Origin: Cryomorpha sp963748925
GTDB taxonomy: Bacteria > Bacteroidota > Bacteroidia > Flavobacteriales_D > Cryomorphaceae
Direction of reading: 5' to 3'
DNA length: 64,000 nt
Assembly (NCBI GenBank): GCA_963748925.1
Contig: CAVVKG010000006.1
Location: forward strand, 1 to 64,000
The position numbers were made by a program, and so were the translations under genes. Under the pieces are notes generated by a model. The model saw only the letters and a list, made by a program, of their open reading frames with translations. It was not told where the DNA came from and searched no databases. Of the stretch, positions 36,899-45,812 are shown one piece after another (position 1 is the stretch's first letter; each line of letters starts with the position of its first letter).

Positions 36899-37483
36899 AT
36901 GAGATACGATTTAAGTGAAATAAATGGGGTGATTAAAGATCGCCGCACAATATATCCCGAGCAATATTCAGAAAGGATAGTGCAAAAAGAGATGGTGGAG
37001 CAGTTGATAAACAATGCAATATGGGCGCCCACGCATGGTAAAACTCAGCCGTGGAGATTTAAAGTTTATAGTGGGGAAGGTCGTATTAAATTGCTGGAAC
37101 ATTTGCGGAAGCTGTATACAGAATGCACTCCTGAGGAAGATTTTAACAAGCATAAACTCGCAAGAATTGAAAGCAGGGTAGAGAAAACATCCGTTTTAAT
37201 TCTTATGATTATGAGTAGAACTGAGAATACCAAGATTCCAAAATCTGAAGAAATTCAGGCAGTGGCGTGTGCAGCGCAGAACATGCTTCTCACGGCAACA
37301 GCTTATGGACTGGGCAGCTATTGGTCCTCACCAAAATATCTGTATACGCCTGAGGCGAATGAGACATTTGGATTAAAACCCGAAGATTTCATTCAGGGAC
37401 TTCTCTATCTGGGTTATCCAAATTCTGAATGGCCTAAAAGTCACCGCAAGCCTATTGAATACGTAACCGAGTGGATTGATTGA
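36899..37483 (+). CDS. Nitroreductase-family FMN oxidoreductase
   Basis: 194 residues. The FMN-binding RRTIYPEQYS start (as in RRS.R..), the NNAIWAPTHGKTQPWRFKVY helix-strand motif and the late YGLGSYWSSP and LGYP segments fit the nitroreductase family, which forms homodimers with FMN at the interface and uses NAD(P)H. The substrate is not predictable. I choose ATG 36899 because it aligns with the family's start and lies after the -7 box. Its TGA overlaps the ATG of the next gene. Confidence 0.87.
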   Translation: MRYDLSEINGVIKDRRTIYPEQYSERIVQKEMVEQLINNAIWAPTHGKTQPWRFKVYSGEGRIKLLEHLRKLYTECTPEEDFNKHKLARIESRVEKTSVLILMIMSRTENTKIPKSEEIQAVACAAQNMLLTATAYGLGSYWSSPKYLYTPEANETFGLKPEDFIQGLLYLGYPNSEWPKSHRKPIEYVTEWID

Positions 37484-37815
37484 TGGGAAAGCTGAGATAT
37501 AGGAATTTTGAAATCCATGAAAGGCAGCGATCCTATATTGTATTTTACTTTTATGCCCGTGATCCGGCAGATTATTTTGAGAGTTTACTTATTGAACATG
37601 AAATTCCTTATGAAAGGGGCCTTGGGCAAGACCTCGTAAGGCGTCACTTAATAGGTGTACACGAAAATCATCAGATCAGGGCGAAGGAATTGAATGAAAG
37701 TACCGGCGATTTTTTTCGGAAGCCATTTTTGGGATCTGCAATGCTTCGCAATGTTGTGCTAATTTTTACGTTAACCCTCATAATTATAGCACTAATTGGA
37801 TTTTTTAACCGTTGA
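37483..37815 (+). CDS. Hypothetical protein with one C-terminal membrane helix
   Basis: 110 residues. A soluble N-terminal domain (about 1-75, YRNFEIHERQRSYIVFYFYARDP at its start) and a single membrane helix (about 88-108, MLRNVVLIFTLTLIIIALIGFF) with a short basic end. No family recognised. The start ATG is 1 bp inside the nitroreductase stop (TGATG), so translation is coupled. An upstream in-frame TTG only adds one residue. Confidence 0.65.
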   Translation: MGKLRYRNFEIHERQRSYIVFYFYARDPADYFESLLIEHEIPYERGLGQDLVRRHLIGVHENHQIRAKELNESTGDFFRKPFLGSAMLRNVVLIFTLTLIIIALIGFFNR

Positions 37816-37832
37816 ATGCGTAACAATTCTTG

Positions 37833-39005
37833 ATGAGTTTGAGTAAAAAGCACGACCTTATAAAATTATTCCGTATGCGTTTTCCGCTTTGTATTGTACT
37901 TTTTTTCATTTTTTCAGCTACCACGCTTTTTGCAAATCATACCGAACCGGAATCGGCAAGAGATACAGCCGCAGCTGTAGTTGTATACAATGCAAACGCT
38001 CGGTTTATTCCTCAGCCTGATTACCGTATTAGTGATTATTCGAGAATGATAGACTCACTTGTTACGCTCGATACAGTTCCAGTTTCATTGGTAAACCAAT
38101 TGAATATCTACAGAATGCTGGCTGATAAGAATGCTGACGAATTGAAACTTGTCATAGACAGCATATTCGAAATGGAATCGGTTCCCGCTCCCGTGCTTAA
38201 TGCCGTTAATATTTACATGTCTGCCATGAATGAAGTATTGGCTCAACCTACTGGTTTTTATGCCTATGTTCCTATGTCAGATGCACCGCACCCATCAGAT
38301 TATTTTTATAAAGACTGGAATACCGAAGTTCCAAACCCGTTTAGAAACAACCTGAGTGCCTTCGATTCTACTTTGAAACTTATGTTGGTTGACTCAGCAC
38401 AAAATTGTGGCTTTCATTCGCCATTTGATGGGGTCGTTACCTCTCATTTCGGGTGGAGATATGGACGCAACCACAACGGTATCGATATTGATCTGGAGGT
38501 TTGGGATCCAGTGCATTCAGCATTTCCGGGCGTTGTGCGAGTGGCAAAGTATTACCAGGGTTTTGGACGTGTCGTGGTTGTAAGACATTATAATGGGCTT
38601 GAAACGCTCTATGCCCATCTACACAGATTTAAAGTTAAACCAGGCGACATTATTGAAGCCGGCGATGTTGTGGGCCTGGGCGGAAGTTCCGGGCATTCTA
38701 CAGGAAGCCACCTGCATTTTGAAGTGCGCTTTCAAGGGGTTCCTATAAAACCTGCCTCCCTGATTAATTTCAAAACAAATGAGATTCGAGCGAATGAAGT
38801 GACTCTGGAGAGATCTGGTGCTTTCCTCGCTGTTGCTACCGATTCTAAAACGGATGACAAAAAGGTTTACCAAGTGAAACAAGGTGATTACCTTTACAAA
38901 ATCGCCAGGCAGTTTGGTACTACAGTCGATAAGATTTGCAATTTGAACGGCATACAGTCAAAATCGAATCTAACAACAGGTCAAAAGTTAATTATTGGCA
39001 CTTAA
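37833..39005 (+). CDS. M23-family peptidoglycan endopeptidase with LysM
   Basis: 390 residues. Signal peptide (about 15-38), then a helical region, an M23 (LytM) domain (about 210-300) with FGWRYGRNHNGIDIDLE (Zn His and Asp ligands) and the HLHFE motif, and a C-terminal LysM (YQVKQGDYLYKIARQFGTTVDKICNLNG). The enzyme probably cuts peptidoglycan cross-links or activates other hydrolases at the cell wall. ATG 37833 is chosen over the adjacent TTG. The next gene overlaps its end by 11 bp. Confidence 0.9.
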   Translation: MSLSKKHDLIKLFRMRFPLCIVLFFIFSATTLFANHTEPESARDTAAAVVVYNANARFIPQPDYRISDYSRMIDSLVTLDTVPVSLVNQLNIYRMLADKNADELKLVIDSIFEMESVPAPVLNAVNIYMSAMNEVLAQPTGFYAYVPMSDAPHPSDYFYKDWNTEVPNPFRNNLSAFDSTLKLMLVDSAQNCGFHSPFDGVVTSHFGWRYGRNHNGIDIDLEVWDPVHSAFPGVVRVAKYYQGFGRVVVVRHYNGLETLYAHLHRFKVKPGDIIEAGDVVGLGGSSGHSTGSHLHFEVRFQGVPIKPASLINFKTNEIRANEVTLERSGAFLAVATDSKTDDKKVYQVKQGDYLYKIARQFGTTVDKICNLNGIQSKSNLTTGQKLIIGT

Positions 39006-39777
39006 GAATTTTATACGAGGATTTTTTATCGCGCTTATTTTCGCATTTAGCGTTCCGCAATTATTTGCCCAAAAACAAAAAGAACCTATTGAATTAACAG
39101 CTGGTATTGAACTGCGTGCCTTAATTCCTATATCCTTCTTTACCATGGACTCTGTGGTGCTGCGTGAAGAGAATAATAATTTTAATGCCGTTTATTCTTA
39201 TGCAGGCGGTATTGGGTTTGGAGGTGTAATACGTGTTAAGTTTACTGATTTTTGGAATCTTGAAACCGGGATTTATTTCACTCGACGAAATTATTATTAC
39301 GAAGTTCGCGATCCTTCTGTCAACTTTAAGGAGTCAACCAAAATGACAACGGTTGGCTATGAAATTCCAATTAAAGGATTGGTTTACATTCAAATGAGTG
39401 ACAAGATTTTCATGGATGTAGCACTCGGAGTTTCTGCCGATTTTTTTGCAAGCGATACAGAAATTCAACAATTAAATTACAATGTTGTTGCTTTTAAACA
39501 TGACTGGGTAAAACTTGGTGTGCTGGGAAGCGTAGGTGCAGAGTTTAGAACCGAAGAAGATGGTTATTTTTATCTCGGAGCTACCTTTCATCAGCCTTTC
39601 GGCAATATTTACTCTACGCAGGTAAACTACTTTCGCGGTGGTGATCCTCCGGTTTATTTCAGAAATGGTGAAATTGATGGTACCTACTTTTCAGTTGATT
39701 TCAAATATCTCTTTCCTCCTAAAAAACAGGAAAAGAGCAAAATAAAGTACACCAAACCCGATTGGAAGAATATGTGA
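38995..39777 (+). CDS. Outer-membrane beta-barrel protein (porT-like fold)
   Basis: 260 residues: signal peptide (about 1-24, FFIALIFAFSVPQLFAQ), then a barrel of about eight to ten amphipathic strands such as WNLETGIYFTRRNYYY and GYFYLGATFHQPF. Small barrels with this shape (outer-membrane beta-barrel domain) are frequent in Bacteroidota and of unknown function. The TTG start at 38995 is the only one that keeps the signal peptide; it overlaps the M23 gene by 11 bp, so the two are one unit. Confidence 0.7.
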   Translation: MALKNFIRGFFIALIFAFSVPQLFAQKQKEPIELTAGIELRALIPISFFTMDSVVLREENNNFNAVYSYAGGIGFGGVIRVKFTDFWNLETGIYFTRRNYYYEVRDPSVNFKESTKMTTVGYEIPIKGLVYIQMSDKIFMDVALGVSADFFASDTEIQQLNYNVVAFKHDWVKLGVLGSVGAEFRTEEDGYFYLGATFHQPFGNIYSTQVNYFRGGDPPVYFRNGEIDGTYFSVDFKYLFPPKKQEKSKIKYTKPDWKNM

Positions 39778-39814
39778 AAAAGCCGATCCATTACTGAATC
39801 GGCTCTTTACTTTA
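39776..39814. terminator. Bidirectional terminator between barrel gene and yceI
   Basis: 7-bp stem (39781-39787 with 39798-39804). On the plus strand CTTTACTTTA follows; on the minus strand a TTTTT run follows the stem. It sits between convergent genes. Confidence 0.75.
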
Positions 39815-39829
39815 GTCAATTAAAGCGTT

Positions 39830-40441
39830 TTATTTTGCAGAAAGAACAAAGTTCATTTCGATATCATCGTAAATTACTTTGTCACCAAGGCCTTCAAAAA
39901 ATGAAGCTGATCCGTATTTGATATCCCATTTGCTTCTGTCGATAGTAATTTTGCCATTGGCAACGATTCCCTGGTCTTTAACAGCTACGAAAGCCGGAAA
40001 CTCAACCTCGTGAGTTATGCCTTTAAGTGTAAGCATACCTTTTACAGTGTAGTTTGCCTCACGATCTTTAGCACCTGAAATAGGGGTGAAGCTTGTAGAG
40101 CTAAAAGAACCATTTGGGTGCTCTGATGTAGAGAAAAAGTCAGGTGAATGCAAGTGGCCTGCTAATTTTCCATTTGTTTCTACATCTTCTATATCAGTTA
40201 CTACAATAGTAGTCATATCGATTTTCAAGTCTGTAGCTACAGGTACTCCATTTTCTACGGTTACTGTACCTTCTTTAAGCTTTAGTGTTCCGGTGTGTTC
40301 GCCGGTAACTTTTTTACCTGTCCAGAAAATTGTGCTTTTCTCTACGTTTACCTGGTGGTCTTTTTTCTCATCTTCTCCATTAGTAGCAAATGTACTTACA
40401 ACTAAAAGAGCTGCCGTAATTGTTGTTAGAATAGTTTTCAT
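39830..40441 (-). CDS. yceI: YceI-family lipid-binding periplasmic protein
   Basis: 203 residues: signal peptide (about 1-20), then the YceI lipocalin-like barrel. Motifs: VEKSTIFWTGKKVTGEHTGT, then TDLKIDMTTIVVTD, then GHLHSPDFFSTSEHPNGSF, and the late GKITIDRSKWDIKYGS. Members bind isoprenoid chains. It lies 38 bp after marR and probably in the same transcript, which suggests control by that regulator. Confidence 0.92.
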   Translation of the reverse strand: MKTILTTITAALLVVSTFATNGEDEKKDHQVNVEKSTIFWTGKKVTGEHTGTLKLKEGTVTVENGVPVATDLKIDMTTIVVTDIEDVETNGKLAGHLHSPDFFSTSEHPNGSFSSTSFTPISGAKDREANYTVKGMLTLKGITHEVEFPAFVAVKDQGIVANGKITIDRSKWDIKYGSASFFEGLGDKVIYDDIEMNFVLSAK

Positions 40442-40479
40442 TTTGTCTTTGTTTTGAATTGTTGTTGTGTTAATTGTAT

Positions 40480-40929
40480 TTATGATCTAAGTTTGTTGAG
40501 TAATCTGTTTAATTCTTTGTGTTCTTCGCTGGTTAACTGGTCGTTAGCTAGCTGAATTTGGTCAAGTTCGGTATTGCAAGCTGCGAGGAGTTTTATGCCG
40601 GCATCTGTAATCACCACATCAACTTGGCGGCGGTCATTTGGGCAGGTTTTACGCTCAACGAGATTTTTCATCCGAAGCTTTTCTACAATCCGTGAGGCAT
40701 TAGAACTTTTGTCTATCATGCGCTCTATTAGCAAATTAACCGATGCGGGCTTTGGATGCTGTCCCTTTAAAATGCGCATGAGATTAAATTGCTGCATGGA
40801 TATGTCATACTTTTTGAATACTTGGTTTTGCAAATTCGCCAACCAACTGCTGGTATATAAAATATTAACAACCGACCGCTCGCGATCGCTGCTAAATTTC
40901 TTTTGCTGAATTGCCTTCTCAATTTCCAT
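40480..40929 (-). CDS. MarR-family transcriptional regulator
   Basis: 149 residues with the MarR winged-helix fold: LMRILKGQHPKPASVNLLIERM, then DKSSNASRIVEKLRMKNLVERKTCPNDRRQVDVVIT (recognition helix and wing) and dimerisation helices at both ends. Ligand unknown. A 20-bp near-palindrome lies on its promoter (40935-40954), so autoregulation is likely, and yceI follows in the same direction. The -7 box is exactly four bases before the ATG, so the mRNA is probably leaderless. Confidence 0.92.
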   Translation of the reverse strand: MEIEKAIQQKKFSSDRERSVVNILYTSSWLANLQNQVFKKYDISMQQFNLMRILKGQHPKPASVNLLIERMIDKSSNASRIVEKLRMKNLVERKTCPNDRRQVDVVITDAGIKLLAACNTELDQIQLANDQLTSEEHKELNRLLNKLRS

Positions 40930-40933
40930 TCGA

Positions 40934-40954
40934 CAAATATATGTACATACATTT
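40934..40954 (-). promoter_or_regulatory. marR promoter -7 box overlapped by a 20-bp operator palindrome
   Basis: TAtaTTTG (minus strand, 40941-40934), then four bases, then ATG 40929. The dyad 40935-40954 matches in nine of ten base pairs and contains the perfect 10-mer TATGTACATA (40940-40949). It covers most of the -7 box. The -33 element is not evident. Confidence 0.75.
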
Positions 40955-41026
40955 AAAATACCTACATATAAAATATAAATTTTATTGATGTGGTCATTGA
41001 TTCACGGTTTATGTATTTTCGCGGCA

Positions 41027-42808
41027 ATGAATGCACAAGCTTATTTTTCCCAGCTTTCAAGAGATTCTTCTCAGGTTATTAAAGCTTTAAAGACCAGGTT
41101 GCTTCGTAATTCGCTGGTTAGATTAGGAGTGTTTTTAGTGGCTACGGCTGCGGTCGTTATCTGGTGGGGAAATGGACGTTTAATTATTGGAGTTGTTGCG
41201 GTTTCAATCGCTACCTTCTTAATTTTGGTAAAATACCATGTTAACCTAAAGCAAAAACTAAAGGTAGAGCGAGCCTTTCAAGCTAACTGCGAAATTGAGA
41301 TAGAGATAATAGGAGGGAGCTGGAGAGCAAGAGAAGATGGGAAGGAATTTATAGATGGTGATCATCCGTATGCCAGTGACCTCAATGTTTTTGGTCAGCA
41401 CGGCCTTTTTCAATATCTCAATCGCACAAAAACGAGTTTGGCAAGGCTTCGATTAGCTGAATGGCTGAAGACAGAACTGATTGATCCCGATGCTATTCAC
41501 AATGAACGAAGCATCATCGCCGATCTGGCAAAGCATCCTGATTTTTTAATTCGTCTTTTGGCTTACGCCGAATTTGCGGAAGCAGATAAAACCCTTTTTC
41601 AGTCGATAAAAAATTGGTCGACCGAAAAGGAATTTACCCGAAGCAAAATTTACTGGATTTTAACTACACGCATCATTCCCCTTTACGCGTTTGCGAGTGC
41701 CGTTCTTTACGCAATAGACTTGCTTAGCTTTAACACTTTCCTGCTTACTCTAATTCTTCCCGGGGGTATTGTGGGTGCCAGTCTCACTGTTCACACCCGA
41801 CGGTTTACTATTTTGCTCAAAATGTTATCTAGCGCAGATCAGTTTGAATCGATGTTAGAACTTATCAAACAAGAGCCTTTTGAATCGGAAGAGGTGAATA
41901 ATCTGCTCCAAAATGCAGCGCTTAGTGAAAGCACGCAGGGTCTTTCCGAATTGAAGAAAATTGTTGACGCTATTGAAAGTAGAAACAATGTTTTCGTTTC
42001 TATAGTTCTCAACTTGTTTTTGATGTGGGATTTTCAATGTGCACTTCGTCTTCATAAATGGAAGGATAAGTATGCTACTCAATTGCCACTTTGGCTAGAC
42101 TTGGCAAACACTTTTGAAACTTATGCCTCATTGGGGTTGTACGTATTTGACAATCCCAACCACAAATATGCCACCCTCACCGAAGGGGAAAATTTTGAAA
42201 TGCTCGATGCGCGACATGTCTTGATGGACAAAAAGGCAGTTCCCAACTCGATGCAAATTGCCGGACATAAACGATTCTTTATCATTACGGGAGCCAATAT
42301 GGCCGGAAAAAGCACCTTTTTACGTACTGTGGGAATAAATTTCTTGCTTTCTTTAAGGGGGCTTCCGGTTAATGTGTCGTCTATGACTATCAGGCCCACC
42401 CATCTCTTTACTTCTATGCTGGCAGCAGATTCTCTTGGCGACAACGAATCCTACTTTTTTAATGAGCTGAAACGTTTAAGACAAATGGTTGACAAGCTTG
42501 AGAATAATCAACCCTTGTTTGTTATTCTCGATGAAATATTAAAAGGAACGAATTCTGTCGATAAGGCCGAAGGCTCCAGGCGGTTTATGGAAAAACTGCT
42601 TAACCTTCCGGTAAAAGGTCTAATTGCAACCCATGATTTATCCCTTTGTAATCTAAGTAGTGAGCATCCGGAAGAAATCGAAAATAAGAAATTCGAGGTT
42701 CGCTTTGATGGTGATGAACTCGTATTTGATTACAAGCTTGAAGCTGGTATTTGTCAGAATATGAACGCTAGTTTTCTGCTCCGTAAAATGGGGTTGACTG
42801 AAGAGTGA
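41027..42808 (+). CDS. MutS-like ATPase with membrane segments
   Basis: 593 residues. The C-terminal half is a MutS domain V ATPase: ITGANMAGKSTFLRTVG Walker A (about 420-435), the AADSLGDNESYFFNEL signature, LFVILDEILKGTNS Walker B (about 497-510) and ATHDLSLCNL. The N-terminal part lacks the mismatch-recognition domain and holds two hydrophobic regions (about 28-75 and 205-250) that look like membrane helices. It is therefore probably not a mismatch-repair MutS but a member of the membrane-anchored MutS-like family of Bacteroidota; role unknown. ATG 41027 is preferred over 40985 because a -7-like TATTTTCG lies at 41014-41021. Confidence 0.8.
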   Translation: MNAQAYFSQLSRDSSQVIKALKTRLLRNSLVRLGVFLVATAAVVIWWGNGRLIIGVVAVSIATFLILVKYHVNLKQKLKVERAFQANCEIEIEIIGGSWRAREDGKEFIDGDHPYASDLNVFGQHGLFQYLNRTKTSLARLRLAEWLKTELIDPDAIHNERSIIADLAKHPDFLIRLLAYAEFAEADKTLFQSIKNWSTEKEFTRSKIYWILTTRIIPLYAFASAVLYAIDLLSFNTFLLTLILPGGIVGASLTVHTRRFTILLKMLSSADQFESMLELIKQEPFESEEVNNLLQNAALSESTQGLSELKKIVDAIESRNNVFVSIVLNLFLMWDFQCALRLHKWKDKYATQLPLWLDLANTFETYASLGLYVFDNPNHKYATLTEGENFEMLDARHVLMDKKAVPNSMQIAGHKRFFIITGANMAGKSTFLRTVGINFLLSLRGLPVNVSSMTIRPTHLFTSMLAADSLGDNESYFFNELKRLRQMVDKLENNQPLFVILDEILKGTNSVDKAEGSRRFMEKLLNLPVKGLIATHDLSLCNLSSEHPEEIENKKFEVRFDGDELVFDYKLEAGICQNMNASFLLRKMGLTEE

Positions 42809-43099
42809 TTTTTTTAACAGCAGATTTAGGAAGTTAGATCAAATCGCGAGGCTAGTTCATTTCATCAAAGTGTTAAGAATACGAGTTTATGAGAGATTTC
42901 CGGATGAAAAGATTCCTCATTTGTCAGAGTTCGGCGGAGATCGGCCGAGTATTTACCATGCGGCATGAAGAACTTGTGTTTATCGAATAGTTTACTCTGC
43001 GGGCGCATAAAATCTCTTGAAATCAACCGAAAAAACCAATTCTAAACTTCTACATTCCTAAATCGTTCGTACTTTCGACATCAAACGCCTCTTCATATT

Positions 43100-43936
43100 A
43101 TGGATAAAGACTTCTGGGTAGAATTTAAATCTCAGCTTTTCACGTATTTTGTTTCAATCGGACCAAAGGTAATCTTTGCGATTCTGGGATTCATTATTGG
43201 GGTTTTCCTTATCAAGATCGCAATGCGTGCTTTAAAGCGTCTACTGAAAAAGTCGAGAGTAGAGCTATCACTCAAAACATTTGTGGAGAGTTTAAGTATC
43301 TTTTTGCTTTATGGCTTTTTGATATTTGTAGTGGGCTCTATTTTGGGTATCAAAACCACCTCGTTCCTTGCCGTTTTTGGTGCGGCAGGGATTGCCATAG
43401 CCCTTGCCTTGCAAGGAAGTCTGGCCAATTTTGCCGGTGGTGTACTTATATTGGTTTTTAAACCTTTTAAAGTCAATGATCTAATCCATGTAAATGGAAG
43501 CACCGGCTATGTTATAAAAATTGATATTCTATATACAAGGATTAAAACTTTTGACGGAAGGATAATAACTATGCCCAATGGCAATGTTTCTAACAGCGAT
43601 GTGGATAATCGTACTATGGAAAAATACCGAAGGGTAGATCTCAACCTTAAATTTAGCTATAGCGAGAGTATTGAGGAGCTTAGAGAGATTGTGATTGCCG
43701 CACTGAGGAAACATCCCGGGCTCGTTCATGAACTGCCGGTAGAGCTTTACTGTGAAGAAATAGGAGAGTATGAATTAAAAATGACGGCCAGATGCTGGGT
43801 TGAATCAGTTGACTACTGGCCATTTTACTGGGAAATGCTCGAAATAGTGAAAAACTCACTAGATGAAAAAGGAATCAAGATTCCAATTCCTAAACGAGAG
43901 GTTTATCAAGGAGATGGGACCACACGGGCTACCTAA
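43100..43936 (+). CDS. Small mechanosensitive ion channel (MscS family)
   Basis: 278 residues, close to E. coli MscS in length and layout: three transmembrane helices (about 15-42, 55-80 and 85-110), the Gly/Ala-rich pore helix FLAVFGAAGIAIALALQGSLANFAGGVL, the beta-domain with FKVNDLIHVNGSTGYV and MPNGNVSNSDVDN, and a mixed alpha/beta C-terminal domain. It releases solutes on hypo-osmotic shock. A TActTTCG box lies about 22 bp upstream. The last 8 bp overlap the convergent deiminase gene. Confidence 0.93.
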   Translation: MDKDFWVEFKSQLFTYFVSIGPKVIFAILGFIIGVFLIKIAMRALKRLLKKSRVELSLKTFVESLSIFLLYGFLIFVVGSILGIKTTSFLAVFGAAGIAIALALQGSLANFAGGVLILVFKPFKVNDLIHVNGSTGYVIKIDILYTRIKTFDGRIITMPNGNVSNSDVDNRTMEKYRRVDLNLKFSYSESIEELREIVIAALRKHPGLVHELPVELYCEEIGEYELKMTARCWVESVDYWPFYWEMLEIVKNSLDEKGIKIPIPKREVYQGDGTTRAT

Positions 43937-45713
43937 TCACCATGAGCGGAGTAGCATGAACCCCAAAATCTCCTTCAACTACCACATTATAAGCTCCGGT
44001 AGCATATTGATCTACGAAAAGTGAAAATCGTCTTTCTCCATTTACCATACCAGAATAAATTGTTTCTACCAGCCTTCCGGTAATATCAGTTACGTAAACA
44101 GTTATATTAATTGGACGTTCGGTAATCACCGGAACGCTTACTAAATCTTTTGCGGGATTGGGATAAACAGGTTTTAATTCAATATGTGAATAGGTATCAA
44201 CTCCGACCACATTTCCAAGTACCTCAAATGACCAAAAGCCTTCGGGAGCAACCATAGGTCGGGTTTGGGTTTTTCCATTTTCAGATTCTGCATATAAATA
44301 ATATTCAATTATGGTTCCCACGGGTTGAGCCGGAATATTTTCAATAAAAGAAGTGGGGTCTGAAATGCTCGCCTCCATTGGAATTACGCTAAAATTATCT
44401 TCTCCCTGAGTCCTCCAGTGCAATTCAGTTAAAGCCAGAGGTTCGCGATGCTCCATTGTGGCGAATACTTCGTATGGGTTTACAGTGTCGTAAGTATCAG
44501 CAAGCGGCTGGTGTGTAATAAGCAGTGGATTGCTAACTCCTACACTGTGCGTAATACAATGTATCGCCCCGGCAGCAGCAATAATCAGGTCAGGATTGTT
44601 ATCGCAATCAATTGGAACGAGGTTGTAGCCCGGCAAGACTTCACTATAAATACGGGCTGCAGTAGTATCGTATTGTTCACGATAAGATGGATAGATATAT
44701 GTTTTATTTACAAAAACACCATTTGTGTAGGTGCGGTAGTAACCGGCAGGATTGTCATCTGGGTATAACCCGCTCTGACTGTCAGGCATTGGTATACGCA
44801 CTACCTTATAATCTGTGTCGAAATAAGATAGGAAGGTGTTGACAACATAATCAATGTTGGCGTTGATTTGAGGGCCATCGGCAGTTCCAGGAGGATATTC
44901 ACCAACAAGTAGCGTTTCTTCATCCAGAATTTTCATATGCATGTCAATGTGGTTGATGATGTCGTATTGAAGAGCTGTCATTTTGATATACCGCGAAATT
45001 CCTTGGAAATCCTGAAGAATGGCATCAATCTCATCTTCATTTTTTACCGTCACATTATAGGGATTACCAGGTTCATTTTCTTCCATAATTAGCTCACTCG
45101 CCCAGGCAGTTCCTTGTCCATCGCTCATGAAGTTTCCGCCAGTATTTACTAAATCGGTTGGTGCAGAAGTGGTACTGTATAAATTTAGTCCAAGATGCTC
45201 AGCAAGGGCCTCAGGAATTAAGTCATCATCGGGACGAGGGCGGTTGTATATCCAGTCCACCAGTAGGAGGGTGTCCACTCTATTTCCATAAACGGTGTTG
45301 GCTCCGTAGTCGCGCATCCAAATGCTGTTGTAATCTTCATTTACAAAATCAATATTATCCAGGTTATTGAGTGCACCTCCGGCTTGACTCCCCATAAGAT
45401 AGCTCTCTGCTGTGGTGCAATTTTCACAAAATATAATAACCTTGCATTCTTCCTTAGCAGCCCTTACTATTTGCTTTAAAATACCGGGATAGCTCGTCCA
45501 TGCAATGGTAAGTGCTTGTATCTCTTCCCACTCGGCCATGCTGCGCAAATTTTCAAATTCAGGCGGGTTTTCAATACCCCGGTTGGTTGGAAAATGATAA
45601 TTCGTCATCATATCCCGCTCAGAATCGGTCATATAGCGAGGTAGATTTTCTTCGCTTTGAGCGATAAGAGCAGTAGATCCAATAAGGCAAAGTAAAAAGT
45701 AGAGTGTTTTCAT
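43929..45713 (-). CDS. Secreted peptidylarginine deiminase-like protein with T9SS sorting domain
   Basis: 594 residues: signal peptide (about 1-19), catalytic domain of the PAD_porph/agmatine deiminase family (about 45-410), an Ig-like sandwich (about 415-500) and a T9SS type A C-terminal domain (about 515-594, PVYPNPAKDLVSV at its start). Catalytic residues visible: Asp135 (MRDYGAN), His255 and Asp257 (NHIDMHM), Cys386 (GAIHCITH). The DWIYNRPRPDDD segment carries Arg158 and Arg160 at the place where Porphyromonas PPAD has Arg152 and Arg154, which hold the substrate's C-terminal carboxylate; agmatine deiminases have an N-A-W-G-type segment there. I therefore favour an exported peptidylarginine deiminase over a true agmatine deiminase. 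Its 3' end overlaps the MscS gene by 8 bp. Confidence 0.85.
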   Translation of the reverse strand: MKTLYFLLCLIGSTALIAQSEENLPRYMTDSERDMMTNYHFPTNRGIENPPEFENLRSMAEWEEIQALTIAWTSYPGILKQIVRAAKEECKVIIFCENCTTAESYLMGSQAGGALNNLDNIDFVNEDYNSIWMRDYGANTVYGNRVDTLLLVDWIYNRPRPDDDLIPEALAEHLGLNLYSTTSAPTDLVNTGGNFMSDGQGTAWASELIMEENEPGNPYNVTVKNEDEIDAILQDFQGISRYIKMTALQYDIINHIDMHMKILDEETLLVGEYPPGTADGPQINANIDYVVNTFLSYFDTDYKVVRIPMPDSQSGLYPDDNPAGYYRTYTNGVFVNKTYIYPSYREQYDTTAARIYSEVLPGYNLVPIDCDNNPDLIIAAAGAIHCITHSVGVSNPLLITHQPLADTYDTVNPYEVFATMEHREPLALTELHWRTQGEDNFSVIPMEASISDPTSFIENIPAQPVGTIIEYYLYAESENGKTQTRPMVAPEGFWSFEVLGNVVGVDTYSHIELKPVYPNPAKDLVSVPVITERPINITVYVTDITGRLVETIYSGMVNGERRFSLFVDQYATGAYNVVVEGDFGVHATPLMVIR

Positions 45714-45755
45714 AAGGTCTCCAAGATAAGGATTTTACTGAATTGTCAGAAATGC

Positions 45756-45781
45756 AAAAGCCCGGTTAGAACCGGGCTTTT
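45756..45781 (-). terminator. Terminator of the blaI-blaR operon
   Basis: A 12-bp nearly perfect stem (45756-45767 with 45770-45781), GC-rich in the middle with T-runs on both sides. It lies 32 bp after the M56 gene's stop on the minus strand. Confidence 0.85.
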
Positions 45782-45812
45782 TAGTTACTTCTGTTTATTT
45801 GAGGCTAAGCGT

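Noticed and set aside
42809..43099. 291-bp gap before the small MscS gene, with a short GC-rich dyad near 42930-42948
   Set aside because: The dyad is imperfect and no T-run follows; nothing else in the gap is supported beyond a TActTTCG -7-like box at 43070-43077.
43309..43503. Antisense frames inside MscS, nqr and other genes
   Set aside because: These frames are shadows of well-supported genes on the other strand, with no protein-like composition.
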